Positions 1 through 10,800 of a stretch of 64,000 nucleotides of DNA are shown in pieces. Every line of letters starts with the position of its first letter. The first letter of the stretch is position 1. Source of the stretch: Streptomyces monomycini (GTDB lineage: Bacteria > Actinomycetota > Actinomycetes > Streptomycetales > Streptomycetaceae). The DNA is taken from positions 62,001 to 126,000 of the forward strand of contig NZ_JAFIQY010000021.1 of the NCBI RefSeq assembly GCF_022271435.1, written 5' to 3'. A program made the translations under genes and the position numbers. The notes beneath the pieces were generated by a model. The model searched no databases and was not told the DNA's origin. It was given only the letters and a program-made list of their open reading frames with translations.

Positions 1-3000
1 GGGTGCTGGCGCGCGCCTGCAGGACGCGTTCCTGCTCCGCCTCCAGGCGCCTGCTGTTGTGCGCGAGGACGGCGACGGTCCGTACGGCCGCGTCTCCGTC
101 CATCGCGTCGAGGAACCGCAGCGCCTCGCCGTCGGTCATGTCCAGATCGAGCACCACGCAGTGGAACGGTCCGGCGGCCAGCGCCCCGGCGGCTTCCTGG
201 GCACCGACCGCGGAGACGACCTCGATGCTCTCCTGGCGGTCGCCCAGATCCTGGCCGCCGGTGAACTCGGCGACCGCGCTGTCGGCCACATGGGAGAGCA
301 GCCCGCGGGCCCGCTCCTCGATCACCAGCAGCCGGCGCGGCTGCGCGGGGGCCGCGACGGGGGTGCGCGGCTGGCTCTCGCGCTCCTCGTCCCGCGCGTC
401 CGCCGCCGCCTCCAGGGCAGGGACCGCACCGGTCTGCTCCTGGAAGTCGGCGCGCGCGACCGGCAGATAGAGGGTGAAGGCGCTGCCCTGCCCGGGCGTG
501 CTCTCGGCGGTCACGGCACCGCCCAGGAGGTGCGCGATCTCCCGGCTGATGGACAGCCCGAGGCCGGTGCCCCCGTACTTGCGGCTGGTGGTGCCGTCCG
601 CCTGCTGGAACGCCCCGAAGATCACGTCCAGCTGCTGCTCGGCGATGCCGATACCGGTGTCCTGGACCCGGAAGGCGACCACGGGGCCGCCGCGCAGGAC
701 GGTGTCGGGCAGCTCCCTGTCGGCGGCGGGCTCGATCCGCAGCTCGACGCTGCCCTGCTCGGTGAACTTGACCGCGTTGGACAGCAGGTTGCGCAGGACC
801 TGGCGCAGCCGCGCGTCGTCGGTCAGCAGGTCCACCGGCACCCCGGCCGCGGCACTGATGCTGAAATCGAGGCTCTTCTGCGTGGTCAGCGGCCGGAACG
901 TCGCCTCGACGTAGTCCAGGAGCTGCCGCAGCGCCACCCGCTCCGGGGTGATGTCCATCTTGCCCGCCTCGACCTTCGACAGGTCGAGGATGTCGTTGAT
1001 GAGCTGGAGCAGGTCCGAGCCCGCCGAGTGGATGATGCCCGCGTACTCGACCTGCTTGGGCGTGAGGTTGCGCGTCGGGTTCTGCGCCAGCAACTGCGCC
1101 AGGATGAGCAGGCTGTTGAGCGGGGTCCGCAGCTCGTGGCTCATGTTGGCCAGGAATTCCGATTTGTACTTCGACGCGAGCGACAGCTGCCGCGCCCGGT
1201 CCTCCAGCTCCTGCCGCGCCTGCTCGATCTCCAGGTTCTTGGTCTCGATGTCGCGGTTCTGCGAGGCGAGCAGTTCCGCCTTCTCCTCCAGCTCGGCGTT
1301 GGAACGCTGAAGCTCCTCCTGCTGCCGGGTCAGCTCCCCGGAGCGGGCCTGCAGCTCCCCGGCCAGCCGCTGCGACTCGTCCAGCAGCTCGTCGGTACGG
1401 GCGTTGGCGACGATGGTGTTGACGTTGACGCCCACCATCTCCATGAGCTGTTCGAGGAAGTCCTGGTGCACCGGTGTGAAGAGGGTGAAGGACGCCAGCT
1501 CGATGACGCCGAGGATCTGGTCCTCGACGATGATCGGCAGCACGATCAGACTGCCCGGCGCCGTCTGGCCCAGGCCGCAGGAGATGCTGATGTAGTCGGC
1601 CGGCACGCCGTCGGCGACGATCGTCCGGCGGCTGCGGGCGGCCTGGCCGACCAGGGACTCGCCCAGCCCGAAGCGGTCGTGCCCCGTACTGTCGGCGGGC
1701 CGGCCGTAGGCGCCGACGAGCCGGAGCACGGTGCCCTGCCCGTTCTCCTCGGCCAGGTAGAAGGCGCCGTACTGGGCCGAGACGAGCGGCGTCAGCTCGT
1801 CCATGACCAGCTCGGCGACGACCGCCAGGTCCCGGTGGCCCTGCATCAGCCCGGAGATGCGGGCCAGGTTGCTCTTGAGCCAGTCCTGTTCCTGGTTGGC
1901 CCGGGTGGTCTCGCGCAGGGACCGCACCATGGAGTTGATGTTGTCCTTCAGCTCGGCGACCTCGCCGGAGGCGTCCACCGTGATGGAGCGGGTCAGGTCG
2001 CCCTCGGCGACCGCGCTGGTCACCTCGGCGATGGCCCGTACCTGCCGGGTGAGGTTGCCCGCCAGCTCGTTGACGTTCTCCGTCAGGCGCTTCCAGGTGC
2101 CCGACACGCCCTCGACCTCGGCCTGACCGCCGAGCCGCCCCTCGCTGCCGACCTCGCGCGCCACGCGGGTGACCTCGGAGGCGAAGGAGGACAGCTGGTC
2201 GACCATCGTGTTGATGGTGGTCTTCAGTTCCAGGATCTCGCCGCGGGCATCGACGTCGATCTTCTTGGACAGGTCACCGTTGGCCACGGCCGTGGTGACC
2301 TGGGCGATGTTGCGCACCTGGCCGGTCAGGTTGTTGGCCATCGAGTTGACGTTGTCGGTCAGGTCCTTCCACGTACCGGCGACGTTCGGTACCCGGGCCT
2401 GGCCGCCGAGCATTCCTTCGGTGCCGACCTCGCGGGCCACCCGCGTCACCTCGTCGGCGAAGGCGGACAGCGTGTCGACCATCGTGTTGATCACGCCGGC
2501 CAGCGCGGCGACCTCGCCCTTCGCCTCCACCATGATCTTCTGCGACAGGTCGCCCTTGGCGACCGCGGCGGCCACCTGGGCGATCGAACGCACCTGGCCG
2601 GTCAGGTTGGAGGCCATCACGTTGACGTTGTCGGTCAGGTCCTTCCAGGTGCCCGACACGCCCCGTACGGTGGCCTGCCCGCCGAGGTTGCCTTCGGTGC
2701 CGACCTCGCGGGCGACGCGGGTGACCTCGTCGGCGAAGGCCGAGAGCTGGTCGACCATCGTGTTGATGGTGCTCTTCAGTTCCAGGATCTCGCCCCGGGC
2801 GTCCACGCGGATCTTCTGCGACAGGTCGCCCTGCGCCACGGCGGTGGTGACCTCGGCGATGGAACGCACCTGGGCCGTGAGGTTGTCCGCCATCACGTTG
2901 ACGGACTCGGTCAGGTCCTTCCACGTGCCGGAGACGCCCTTGACGTCGGCCTGGCCGCCGAGCCGTCCTTCGGTGCCGACCTCGCGGGCGACGCGGGTGA

Positions 3001-4060
3001 CTTCGTCGGCGAAGGCGGAGAGCTGGTCGACCATCGTGTTGATGGTGTTCTTCAGCTTCAGGATCTCGCCGCGGGCGTCCACGGTGATCTTCTGCGACAG
3101 GTCGCCCTGGGCCACCGAGGTCGCGACCGCCGCGATCGAACGCACCTGGGACGTGAGGTTTCCGGCCATGAAGTTGACCGAGTCGGTCAGGTCCCGCCAG
3201 GTGCCGCCCACCCCGGGCACCTGAGCCTGGCCGCCGAGCCGTCCTTCGGTGCCGACTTCCCGGGCGACGCGGGTGACTTCGTCGGCGAAGGCGGAGAGCT
3301 GGTCGACCATCGTGTTGATGGTCGTCTTCAGTTCCAGGATCTCGCCGCGGGCGTCCACGGTGATCTTCTGCGACAGGTCGCCCCGGGCGACCGCCGTGGT
3401 CACCTGAGCGATGTTGCGTACCTGGGACGTGAGGTTTCCGGCCATGAAGTTGACCGAGTCGGTCAGGTCCCGCCAGGTGCCGCCCACCCCGGGCACCTCG
3501 GCCTGACCGCCGAGCCGCCCCTCGCTGCCGACCTCGCGGGCGACGCGGGTGACTTCGTCGGCGAAGGCGGAGAGCTGGTCGACCATCGTGTTGACGGTGT
3601 TCTTCAGCTCCAGGATCTCGCCCTGCGCGTCAACGTCGATCTTCTGCGACAGGTCGCCCCGGGCGACCGCGGTGGCCACCTGCGCGATGTCGCGCACCTG
3701 GGTGGTCAGGTTGCCGGCCATGACGTTCACCGAGTCGGTCAGATCGGCCCAGGTGCCGGAGACCCCCGGGACCTCGGCCTGACCGCCGAGCCGGCCCTCG
3801 CTGCCGACCTCCCGTGCCACCCGGGTCACTTCCGAGGTGAACTGGGACAGCTGGTCGACCATGCCGTTGAAGACGGTGGCGATCTCGCCGAGCAGCCCGT
3901 CGTCCTCCTCCGGCAGACGGGTCCCGAAGTTCCCGTCGCGTACGGCCGTCAGCCCCGCGAGCAGCTGCCGCAGCTCCGGCTCGCCGACTCTTCCTCCCGT
4001 ACGCCCCGACCTCGTCCGCGACACCGGACGTGCGTTGTCGCCCGCCGTCTCTGCAGCCAT
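1..4060 (-). CDS. Hybrid sensor histidine kinase with tandem HAMP array (partial, C-terminus outside window)
   Basis: About 1353 codons are visible from the ATG at 4058-4060; the gene runs off the left edge. The protein has a short N-terminus without a clear membrane segment. At least seven tandem HAMP units follow, each exactly 276 bp (92 residues) apart and carrying the repeated phrase NTMVDQLSAFADEVTRVARE. Next come a GAF domain (roughly plus coordinates 1400-1900), a long coiled coil, a HisKA domain with the phospho-acceptor motif SHELRTPLN near 1130, and a HATPase domain with GTGLGL. The beginning of a receiver domain (VLDLDMTDGE) lies at the window edge. This is the Nik1/group III hybrid-kinase-like architecture common in Streptomyces, where HAMP arrays are thought to relay signals in soluble kinases. 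The ligand is unknown. It is divergent from the PKS gene and separated from it by about 800 bp, so a regulatory link is only possible. Confidence 0.9.
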   Translation of the reverse strand, partial: MAAETAGDNARPVSRTRSGRTGGRVGEPELRQLLAGLTAVRDGNFGTRLPEEDDGLLGEIATVFNGMVDQLSQFTSEVTRVAREVGSEGRLGGQAEVPGVSGTWADLTDSVNVMAGNLTTQVRDIAQVATAVARGDLSQKIDVDAQGEILELKNTVNTMVDQLSAFADEVTRVAREVGSEGRLGGQAEVPGVGGTWRDLTDSVNFMAGNLTSQVRNIAQVTTAVARGDLSQKITVDARGEILELKTTINTMVDQLSAFADEVTRVAREVGTEGRLGGQAQVPGVGGTWRDLTDSVNFMAGNLTSQVRSIAAVATSVAQGDLSQKITVDARGEILKLKNTINTMVDQLSAFADEVTRVAREVGTEGRLGGQADVKGVSGTWKDLTESVNVMADNLTAQVRSIAEVTTAVAQGDLSQKIRVDARGEILELKSTINTMVDQLSAFADEVTRVAREVGTEGNLGGQATVRGVSGTWKDLTDNVNVMASNLTGQVRSIAQVAAAVAKGDLSQKIMVEAKGEVAALAGVINTMVDTLSAFADEVTRVAREVGTEGMLGGQARVPNVAGTWKDLTDNVNSMANNLTGQVRNIAQVTTAVANGDLSKKIDVDARGEILELKTTINTMVDQLSSFASEVTRVAREVGSEGRLGGQAEVEGVSGTWKRLTENVNELAGNLTRQVRAIAEVTSAVAEGDLTRSITVDASGEVAELKDNINSMVRSLRETTRANQEQDWLKSNLARISGLMQGHRDLAVVAELVMDELTPLVSAQYGAFYLAEENGQGTVLRLVGAYGRPADSTGHDRFGLGESLVGQAARSRRTIVADGVPADYISISCGLGQTAPGSLIVLPIIVEDQILGVIELASFTLFTPVHQDFLEQLMEMVGVNVNTIVANARTDELLDESQRLAGELQARSGELTRQQEELQRSNAELEEKAELLASQNRDIETKNLEIEQARQELEDRARQLSLASKYKSEFLANMSHELRTPLNSLLILAQLLAQNPTRNLTPKQVEYAGIIHSAGSDLLQLINDILDLSKVEAGKMDITPERVALRQLLDYVEATFRPLTTQKSLDFSISAAAGVPVDLLTDDARLRQVLRNLLSNAVKFTEQGSVELRIEPAADRELPDTVLRGGPVVAFRVQDTGIGIAEQQLDVIFGAFQQADGTTSRKYGGTGLGLSISREIAHLLGGAVTAESTPGQGSAFTLYLPVARADFQEQTGAVPALEAAADARDEERESQPRTPVAAPAQPRRLLVIEERARGLLSHVADSAVAEFTGGQDLGDRQESIEVVSAVGAQEAAGALAAGPFHCVVLDLDMTDGEALRFLDAMDGDAAVRTVAVLAHNSRRLEAEQERVLQARAST
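2191..3880 (-). repeat. Seven 276-bp tandem units encoding HAMP domains
   Basis: The marker encoding the DQLSAF region recurs at plus positions 2191, 2467, 2743, 3019, 3295, 3571 and about 3847, so the spacing is exactly 276 bp. Neighbouring units are nearly identical in DNA, for example those starting near 3019, 3295 and 3571. That points to recent duplication or gene conversion inside the reading frame. A more diverged eighth unit is visible around 1920-2110. Confidence 0.9.
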
Positions 4061-4854
4061 GCCCCGACCTCGTTCCACTTACCGGACCCCAGGCGCAGGG
4101 CACGACGGCGCTGTGGACCCTGCCTCAAAGGCGCGCACACCTGTGCCTCACGCCGACACCTCGTGACCTTGCCGCACGGCAAGTACCCGAAGAATACCGC
4201 GCGGTGTCACATCGGAAGACGTGACAAGCTCACTTTTGTCCCGGTCCGGTGCTGGACTCGTGCGCTGATTCTGTGCACTGGCCGCGGTGTTCGCGCCGGC
4301 GCGCAGGACGCGGAGGACGCGGATGACGCGGCGGACACAGCCGCGGCGAGCGCCGCCTTCTTCTATCGGCGCGGTGGCCCGGCCCCGTCGCGTTTTCGCG
4401 CGAGCGCCTGACGTGCCCGCCGCGCCTGCCACCACACCCGCACGTCCTGCGCCTTCCTGAGTACGGTCAGGGCAATCACCAGGAAGACGGCGGAGAAAAA
4501 CCGGCGCAACGGGACCTCATTCCGGTTCCGCGAGAGCGAGATGTCACGCTCAACGAGCCCGCGGCAAACAGGTGACGGCCCGGCCTGATGATATTTCGGC
4601 GGCGCGGGAACCGCGAATAAACCGCGCGGGCGCCGCCGCGACCGGCGATCCCGGCAGGCAGTCCGAAAATCTGTTGTGCCGCACGGCCGGTGTAGCCCGT
4701 TAGGGTTACCGCCGCTTGTGCTGCGGTGGCGTGCTGGTCAGGATGCGCTGACGTCGGCCGAAGAAGCCCAGCGGGGACCCGGCACGCGACGGGCCCTTTC
4801 GCTGTCCGGCCACGGGACCGTGCCGCCCTCGCATTTCCGCGCAGTGAGAGGCTC
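4061..4854. other. Intergenic region between the divergent kinase and PKS genes
   Basis: This stretch of about 800 bp shows no gene I can support. It has a short GACGCGG-type direct repeat at about 4307-4333 and a somewhat AT-richer patch near 4585-4620. It must hold the promoters of both divergent genes, but I cannot assign -10/-35 boxes with confidence. Confidence 0.5.
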
Positions 4855-7800
4855 ATGTCAGTCAACTCCACCAAGGCCCCGTCCCCCGATCGGGACATCG
4901 CGGTCGTCGGAACGGCCTGCCGCCTGCCCGGCGGCATCACCGACCTCGACAGTCTCTGGGCAGCCCTGTCGGCCGGCGCGGACCAGGTGACGGAGGTCCC
5001 GGAAACCCGCTTCGAGGTGGCACGGTTCATCGACCCGGCCATGCCGCGGCCCGGAAAGAGCTACACCAAGGCCGGCGGCTTCCTGGCGGACGTCAGCGGT
5101 TTTGACGCCGCCTATTTCGGCATCTCGCCGAAGGAAGCGGCACAGATGGACCCCCAGCACCGGCTGCTGCTGGAGCTGGCCGTCGAAGCCTGTGACGACG
5201 CCGGGGTGGCCCCCGCCGCGCTGGCGGGAACGGACACGGCCGTGTACGTGGGAGTGTCGGACCACTCCTACGGGGCGCTGCAGATGATGGTGCCGGAGCA
5301 CGTCAACGCGTACACCATGTCCGGGGCCGCGTCGTCGATCGCCGCCAACCGGCTCTCGCACTTCTTCGACCTGCACGGCCCCAGCATGATCATCGACACG
5401 GCCTGCTCGTCGTCGCTGGTGGCGCTGGCGGAGGCGTGCCGGGCCCTGCGGGACGGCACCAGCCGCACCGCCCTGGTCGGCGGCGTCAACCTGCTGCTCA
5501 GCCCGCAGCACTTCGTGGGCTTCTCGCAGGCGTCGATGCTCTCGCCCAGCGGACGGTGCCGCTCCTTCTCGGCGGACGCCGACGGCTACGTACGGGCCGA
5601 AGGCGGGGGCATGGTCCTGCTCAAGCGGCTCGCCGACGCGCTCGCCGACGGGGACCGGGTGGACGCGGTCGTCGTCGACTGCGCCGCCAACAGCGACGGG
5701 CGCACCCCCGGGCTGGCCCTGCCCCGCATGGAAGCGCAACGGGCCCTGCTGGCGGACGTCTACGCCCGCGCCGGGCTGACCGCGGACGACATCGCCTACC
5801 TGGAGGCGCACGGTACGGGGACGCCGGTGGGGGACCCCGTCGAGGCCGAGGCGATCGGACGGGCGCTGGGCGTCCACCGCACCACGGGTGCCCTGCCGAT
5901 CGGTTCGGTGAAGACCAACATCGGTCACCTGGAGCCGGCTTCGGGCATGGCCGGGCTGCTCAAGGCCCTGCTGGTGCTCCGGCACGGCGTCATCCCGGCG
6001 TCGCTGCACGCGGGCGCCCGCAGTCCGCACATCGACTTCGACCGGCTGCGGCTGCGCCTGGTGGACCGTGCCTGTCCGGCCGGTATCGGCGAACGGTCGG
6101 TGGTCGGTGTCAACTCCTTCGGGTTCGGCGGCGCCAACGCGCACGCGATCCTGGCACCCGGACCCGCCGCCCGGGCCGTCGCGAAGAGCGCCCCGCCGGC
6201 CGCGGGGCCGCTGCCCGTGGTGGTCTCGGCGCGTTCCGCGGCCGCCCTCGACGAAGCACTGAGGCGAGCGGCGCGGCACCTGTCGGCCGCCGACGCGGAA
6301 ACGTTCTACGACCTGGCGTGGACCATGAGCGAGCGGCGCGGCGGGCATCCCCTGCGGGCGGCGGTGCTGGCCGCTTCGCCGGGGGAGGCGGCGGCGTCGT
6401 TGGGTCAGTTGGCCGGGACGCCCGAGTCCTCTGAGTCCTCTGAGTCCTCTGAGACTTCTGAGCCCCCTGACTCCTCTGACTCTTCTGACTCCTCTGACTC
6501 CTCTGGGCCCTCTGGGCCTTCCGAGTCCTCCGAGGCCGGGCGCCCCGCTGAGAGCACCGTCTCTTCGGACCCGCCGTCGCCGGGCCCGCTCCAGCCGACC
6601 CCGCCCCAAACGCTTCCGCCCCAGCCGCCCCCGCACCCGACCCCGCCACCGGCGCGCCGGACTGAAGCGGTCCGCGACGGGCGTCCGGTCTTCGTCTTCT
6701 CCGGCAACGGGGCCCAATGGGCGGGCATGGGCGCCGACCTGCTGCGCGAGGACGCGACGTTCCGCCGCGCGTTCGCCGCCGCGGACGCCGCCCTGGCGGG
6801 TGAGCTGGGCTGGTCCGTACGGAGTGAACTGGAGCGGCCGGCCGGCCGGTGGCGGCTGGCACGGACCGAGATCGCCCAGCCGCTGATGTTCGCTCTCCAG
6901 GTCGCCTTGACGGCGATGCTGCGCCGCCAGGGCGTCGAGCCGTCCGCCGTGCTCGGGCACAGCGTCGGCGAGATCGCGGCGGCGCAGACGGCGGGAGCCC
7001 TGTCCCTGGCGGACGCGGCGCGCGTCATCGCCGCACGCGGCCGGGCCCAGGCCGCCACCGCGGGCGCGGGCCGGATGGCGGCGCTCACCCTGCCCCTCGG
7101 GCAGGTCCAGGAACTGCTGGAGCGCTACCCGCAGGTGGAGCTCGCCTGCGTGAACACCGCGCGCGACGTGACGGTGGCCGGTCCGGTCGCGGCCGTACGG
7201 GACTTGGTGGCGTACTGCACCGGCCGGGGTGTGGCCTGCGTCCTGCTCGACCTGGACTACGCGTTCCACAGCCGCGCGATGGACCCCGTCCGTGACCAAC
7301 TGCTCGCCGACCTGGCCGGGCTGCGGCCGCGGGACGGCACCGTCCCGATGGTCTCCGCGGTGACCGGGCGGCCGGTGACGGGCCGGGAACTGGACGCCGC
7401 CTACTGGTGGCGCAATGTGCGCGATACCGTCCAGTTCGCACCGGCGGTGACCGCCCTGCTGGACGAGGGCTTCGACGTCTTCGTCGACATCGGGCCGCAT
7501 CCGGTCGTCCGCCCGTACCTGAGGCGTACGGCGGCGGCGTCGCCCGTCCCGGTGGCCGTCGTGCCGACGCTCTTCCGCGCTGACGACGGTGCCGGTGACG
7601 GCGGCGGTGACAGCCGCGGCGACAGCGACAACGACAGCGACAGCGACAACGACGGCGACGGCGTGCGGCGGATGCGGGACGCGACGGCCCACCTGATCGC
7701 CGCGGGAGCCCGTGTCGACTGGCGCGCGCACTTCCCGCAGCCGGGTCGGGTCGCCCGGCTGCCCGCCTATCCCTGGCAGCGCGAGCGGCACTGGAACGGC

Positions 7801-10800
7801 GAGCGCCACACCTGGTCCGGCGACATCGGCACGTACGACCACCCCCTGTTGGGCGTGCGCACGGCCCACTGCGAACCGACCTGGACCGGCCCGGTGCAGC
7901 CGCCCCTCGTCCCGTGGCTGGAGGACCACCGCGTCGCGGGCGCGGTCATCCTGCCCGCGTCCGGCTACGTGGAAATGGCGCTGGCGGCCGGGCGGCGGGT
8001 CCTGGACGCCGCCTGCGAGGTGGAGAACCTGGAGCTGACCAGGCCCGTCGTCGTCCCGTGGGACGATCCCGGCCAGGTGCGCCTGGAGCTGACCTGGTCC
8101 CCCGAGGACGGCGTGGTCGGCATCGCCGCCGGGGACGGCCGGGCCGGCCGCGCACGCCGGCACGCCCGCGGCCGGGTGCGGCAATTGTTCGGCCGCCCGC
8201 ACCCCGGCCTCGACGTGGCAGCCGTACGGGCCCGTTGCCCGCGGCACATCTCCGCCGCTCGGCACTACGCCGCCATGACCGCGGCGGGGATCGACTACGG
8301 CCCCTCCTTCCAGGTCCTGCGGGACCTGTGGGCCGGGGACGGTGAAGTGCTCGCCCGTTACCGTCTGACGGCCGACGCGGCCGGTTACGAGGTCCATCCG
8401 GCGCTGTTCGACGGGGCGTTGCAGGCCGGTCTGCCGCTGATCGAGCAGGCGGTGGGTCAGCAGCGTGACGCGTACCTGCCCGTCGGATTCGGCGCCGTAC
8501 GGGTGTGGCGCACCCCCGCGTCCGAAGGGCTGGTGCACGTGCGCCGACGCAGCCGTACCGTCACCGAACTGTGCTGGGACATTCTCGTCACCGCCCCGGA
8601 CGGTACCGTGCACGCGCAACTCGAAGGGTGCCGCCTGCGCCGCTTCGACGGCATGCGGTCCGTTCCGCCGAGCTACCAGCGCACGGTGATGCGCGCCGCC
8701 CCGTACGAGGACCAGGCGGTGGCTCCCAGCCCCCTGCCGCCCACCGCCGACCTCCTCGCCGGCGCGCAGCACCGCCTCGGTCCGCCCGACCCCGCCGATC
8801 GCGTCACCGTGACCGGCCACGAGCTGAAGCAGGTCTTCGCACGGGGTGCCGCCGAAACGATCGCGGGACTCCTGCCGGACCCGGCGGCCGCCTTCACCGT
8901 GGACGATCTGGTGGCCGGCGGCATGCTGGGGCGGCACCGCAGGCAGGCCCGGCTGCTGCTCGGCCTCCTGGAGCGCCAGCAGCGTGCCGTACGGCTGGAC
9001 GGCGAGCGCTGGCGACTGGCCGCCGCGGACGGCCCGGCCGCGGAGCGCCCGCACCCGCTGGACGGCAGCAGCACGATGGACGGCGGCAGCCCGGTGGGCC
9101 CGGCCGTCACCCTCCTGAACAACCTGTGCGCACGGCACGGCCGAGACCTGCTGCGAGGCGAAGCCGAACTCCTGGAAAACATCCTCGACGACGGTGTCTC
9201 GGCCGCGTACGAGCAGGTCTACGACATCGAGTTCCCCCTGCGCCGTCACAACCGGGTGCTGCAAGCCGTGGTCTCGCAGCTGGTGGACCGGTGGCCCGCG
9301 GACCGTCCGCTGCGCGTCCTGGAGGTCGGCGCGGGGACCGGCGGCGTGACGGCGGCCGTGCTGCCCGTGCTGCCTCCGGACCGTACGCGGTACGTCTTCA
9401 CCGACGTCTCACCGCAGTTCCTCACGCCGGCGCAGAAGCGGTTCGCGCGCCACGACTTCGTCGGCTACCGGACCTTCGACCTCGACCAGGAGCTCGCCGG
9501 CCAGGGCCTGACCGAGGGCGGCTTCGACCTCGTGATCGCGGGCAACGCGCTGCACACCGCCACCGAGGTGGCCCCGGCGCTGCGCCGGGTGGCGCGGCTG
9601 CTGGGCCCCGGCGGGCGGCTGCTCGCACTGGAATCGCACGACATGGACCTGCTGGCCCCGCTGTTCGGCTCCCTGAGCAGCTTCTGGAACGTCACCGACC
9701 CCGGACTGCGCGGTGTCTCTCCGCTGCTCTCCGCCGAGGCATGGCTGCGGTTGCTGCCCTCGTGCGGCTTCTCCGACGCCACGCCGGCCGACCCCATCGC
9801 CGACGCTCCCGACGAGGGCTTCTCCGTCTTCATCGGCACCGCCGGCACCGCGCCTGCCGCCCCACCCGCCGCGCCCACGGCTGACCCCGGCACGGCCTGG
9901 ACCGTGGTTGCCGAGGACACCGGGCGAGGCGGCCTGGGCGCAGCGGTGGCCGATGCCCTGAGCGCCGCGGGCGCCCCGTCGGTCCAGCGGCGGACTGCCG
10001 CAGACCTGCTCGGCGACGGTGATCGGTGGCTGCCCGTGCCGCACGGCGATGTGGCCGTGGTGGTGGTCCTGGAGACTCCTGAGCCCCGGACCGGACTGGA
10101 CGGCGGCGCGCGGGACGCGGTCCAGCACACGGTCCTGCGCGCGGGCGTGCTGAGCACCGCCGCCCGCGCGCTGGACGCACTCTCCCCCGACCGCGAGCGC
10201 GCCCTGTGGCTCGTCTCCCGGCCCAGCGGCGCGTTGCCCGCTCCCGAGCAGCCCTCGTGCCCCCTGGACGCCGCTGCCTGGGGCATCGCGCGCACGGTCA
10301 GCAACGAGCACCCCGACCTGGTGGTCAAACGACTGTCGTTGCAGCGCACCGGCGACATCACCGCCGACGCGCAGCGGGTCGCACGGGAACTGCTGACCCC
10401 GTCCGACGAGACCGAGGTGGCGCTGACCTCGGCCGGCCGGTTCGTGCCGCGCCTGACCGAACTGCCCTCACCCACCGGCCCCGGACCGGGCGACGGCTTC
10501 CGCGCCTACACCCTCGACGCACGCGATCCGGGCCTCTCCTACCGCCTGACCTGGCAGGAGACCACGCCTGCGGACGCCGGTCCGGGCCAGGTGGCGGTCG
10601 CCGTCCGGGCGGCCGCCCTGAACTACCGCGACGTCATGCAGGCGACCGGCCTGCTGCCCGCCGAAGCGGAGGAGATCACCGGCGGCCAGGCCGGACTGGG
10701 CCTGGAATGCTCGGGCGTCGTCACCGCGGTCGGGGACGGTGTCACCGCGCTGGGCGTGGGGGACCGCGTCTTCGCCCTGGCCCCCGACGCGCTGAGCACC

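Noticed and set aside
59..4411. Very long plus-strand open frame (1450 codons) opposite the kinase
   Set aside because: It is the antisense shadow of a GC-rich repetitive gene; the minus-strand frame has clear HAMP, GAF and kinase motifs.
6421..6540. CRISPR-like or non-coding tandem repeat
   Set aside because: The units are 9 bp, contiguous, without spacers, and fully in frame within the PKS.
4858..9264. Minus-strand open frame of 1468 codons opposite the PKS
   Set aside because: No domain is recognisable and all PKS catalytic motifs are on the plus strand; high third-position GC opens the complement.
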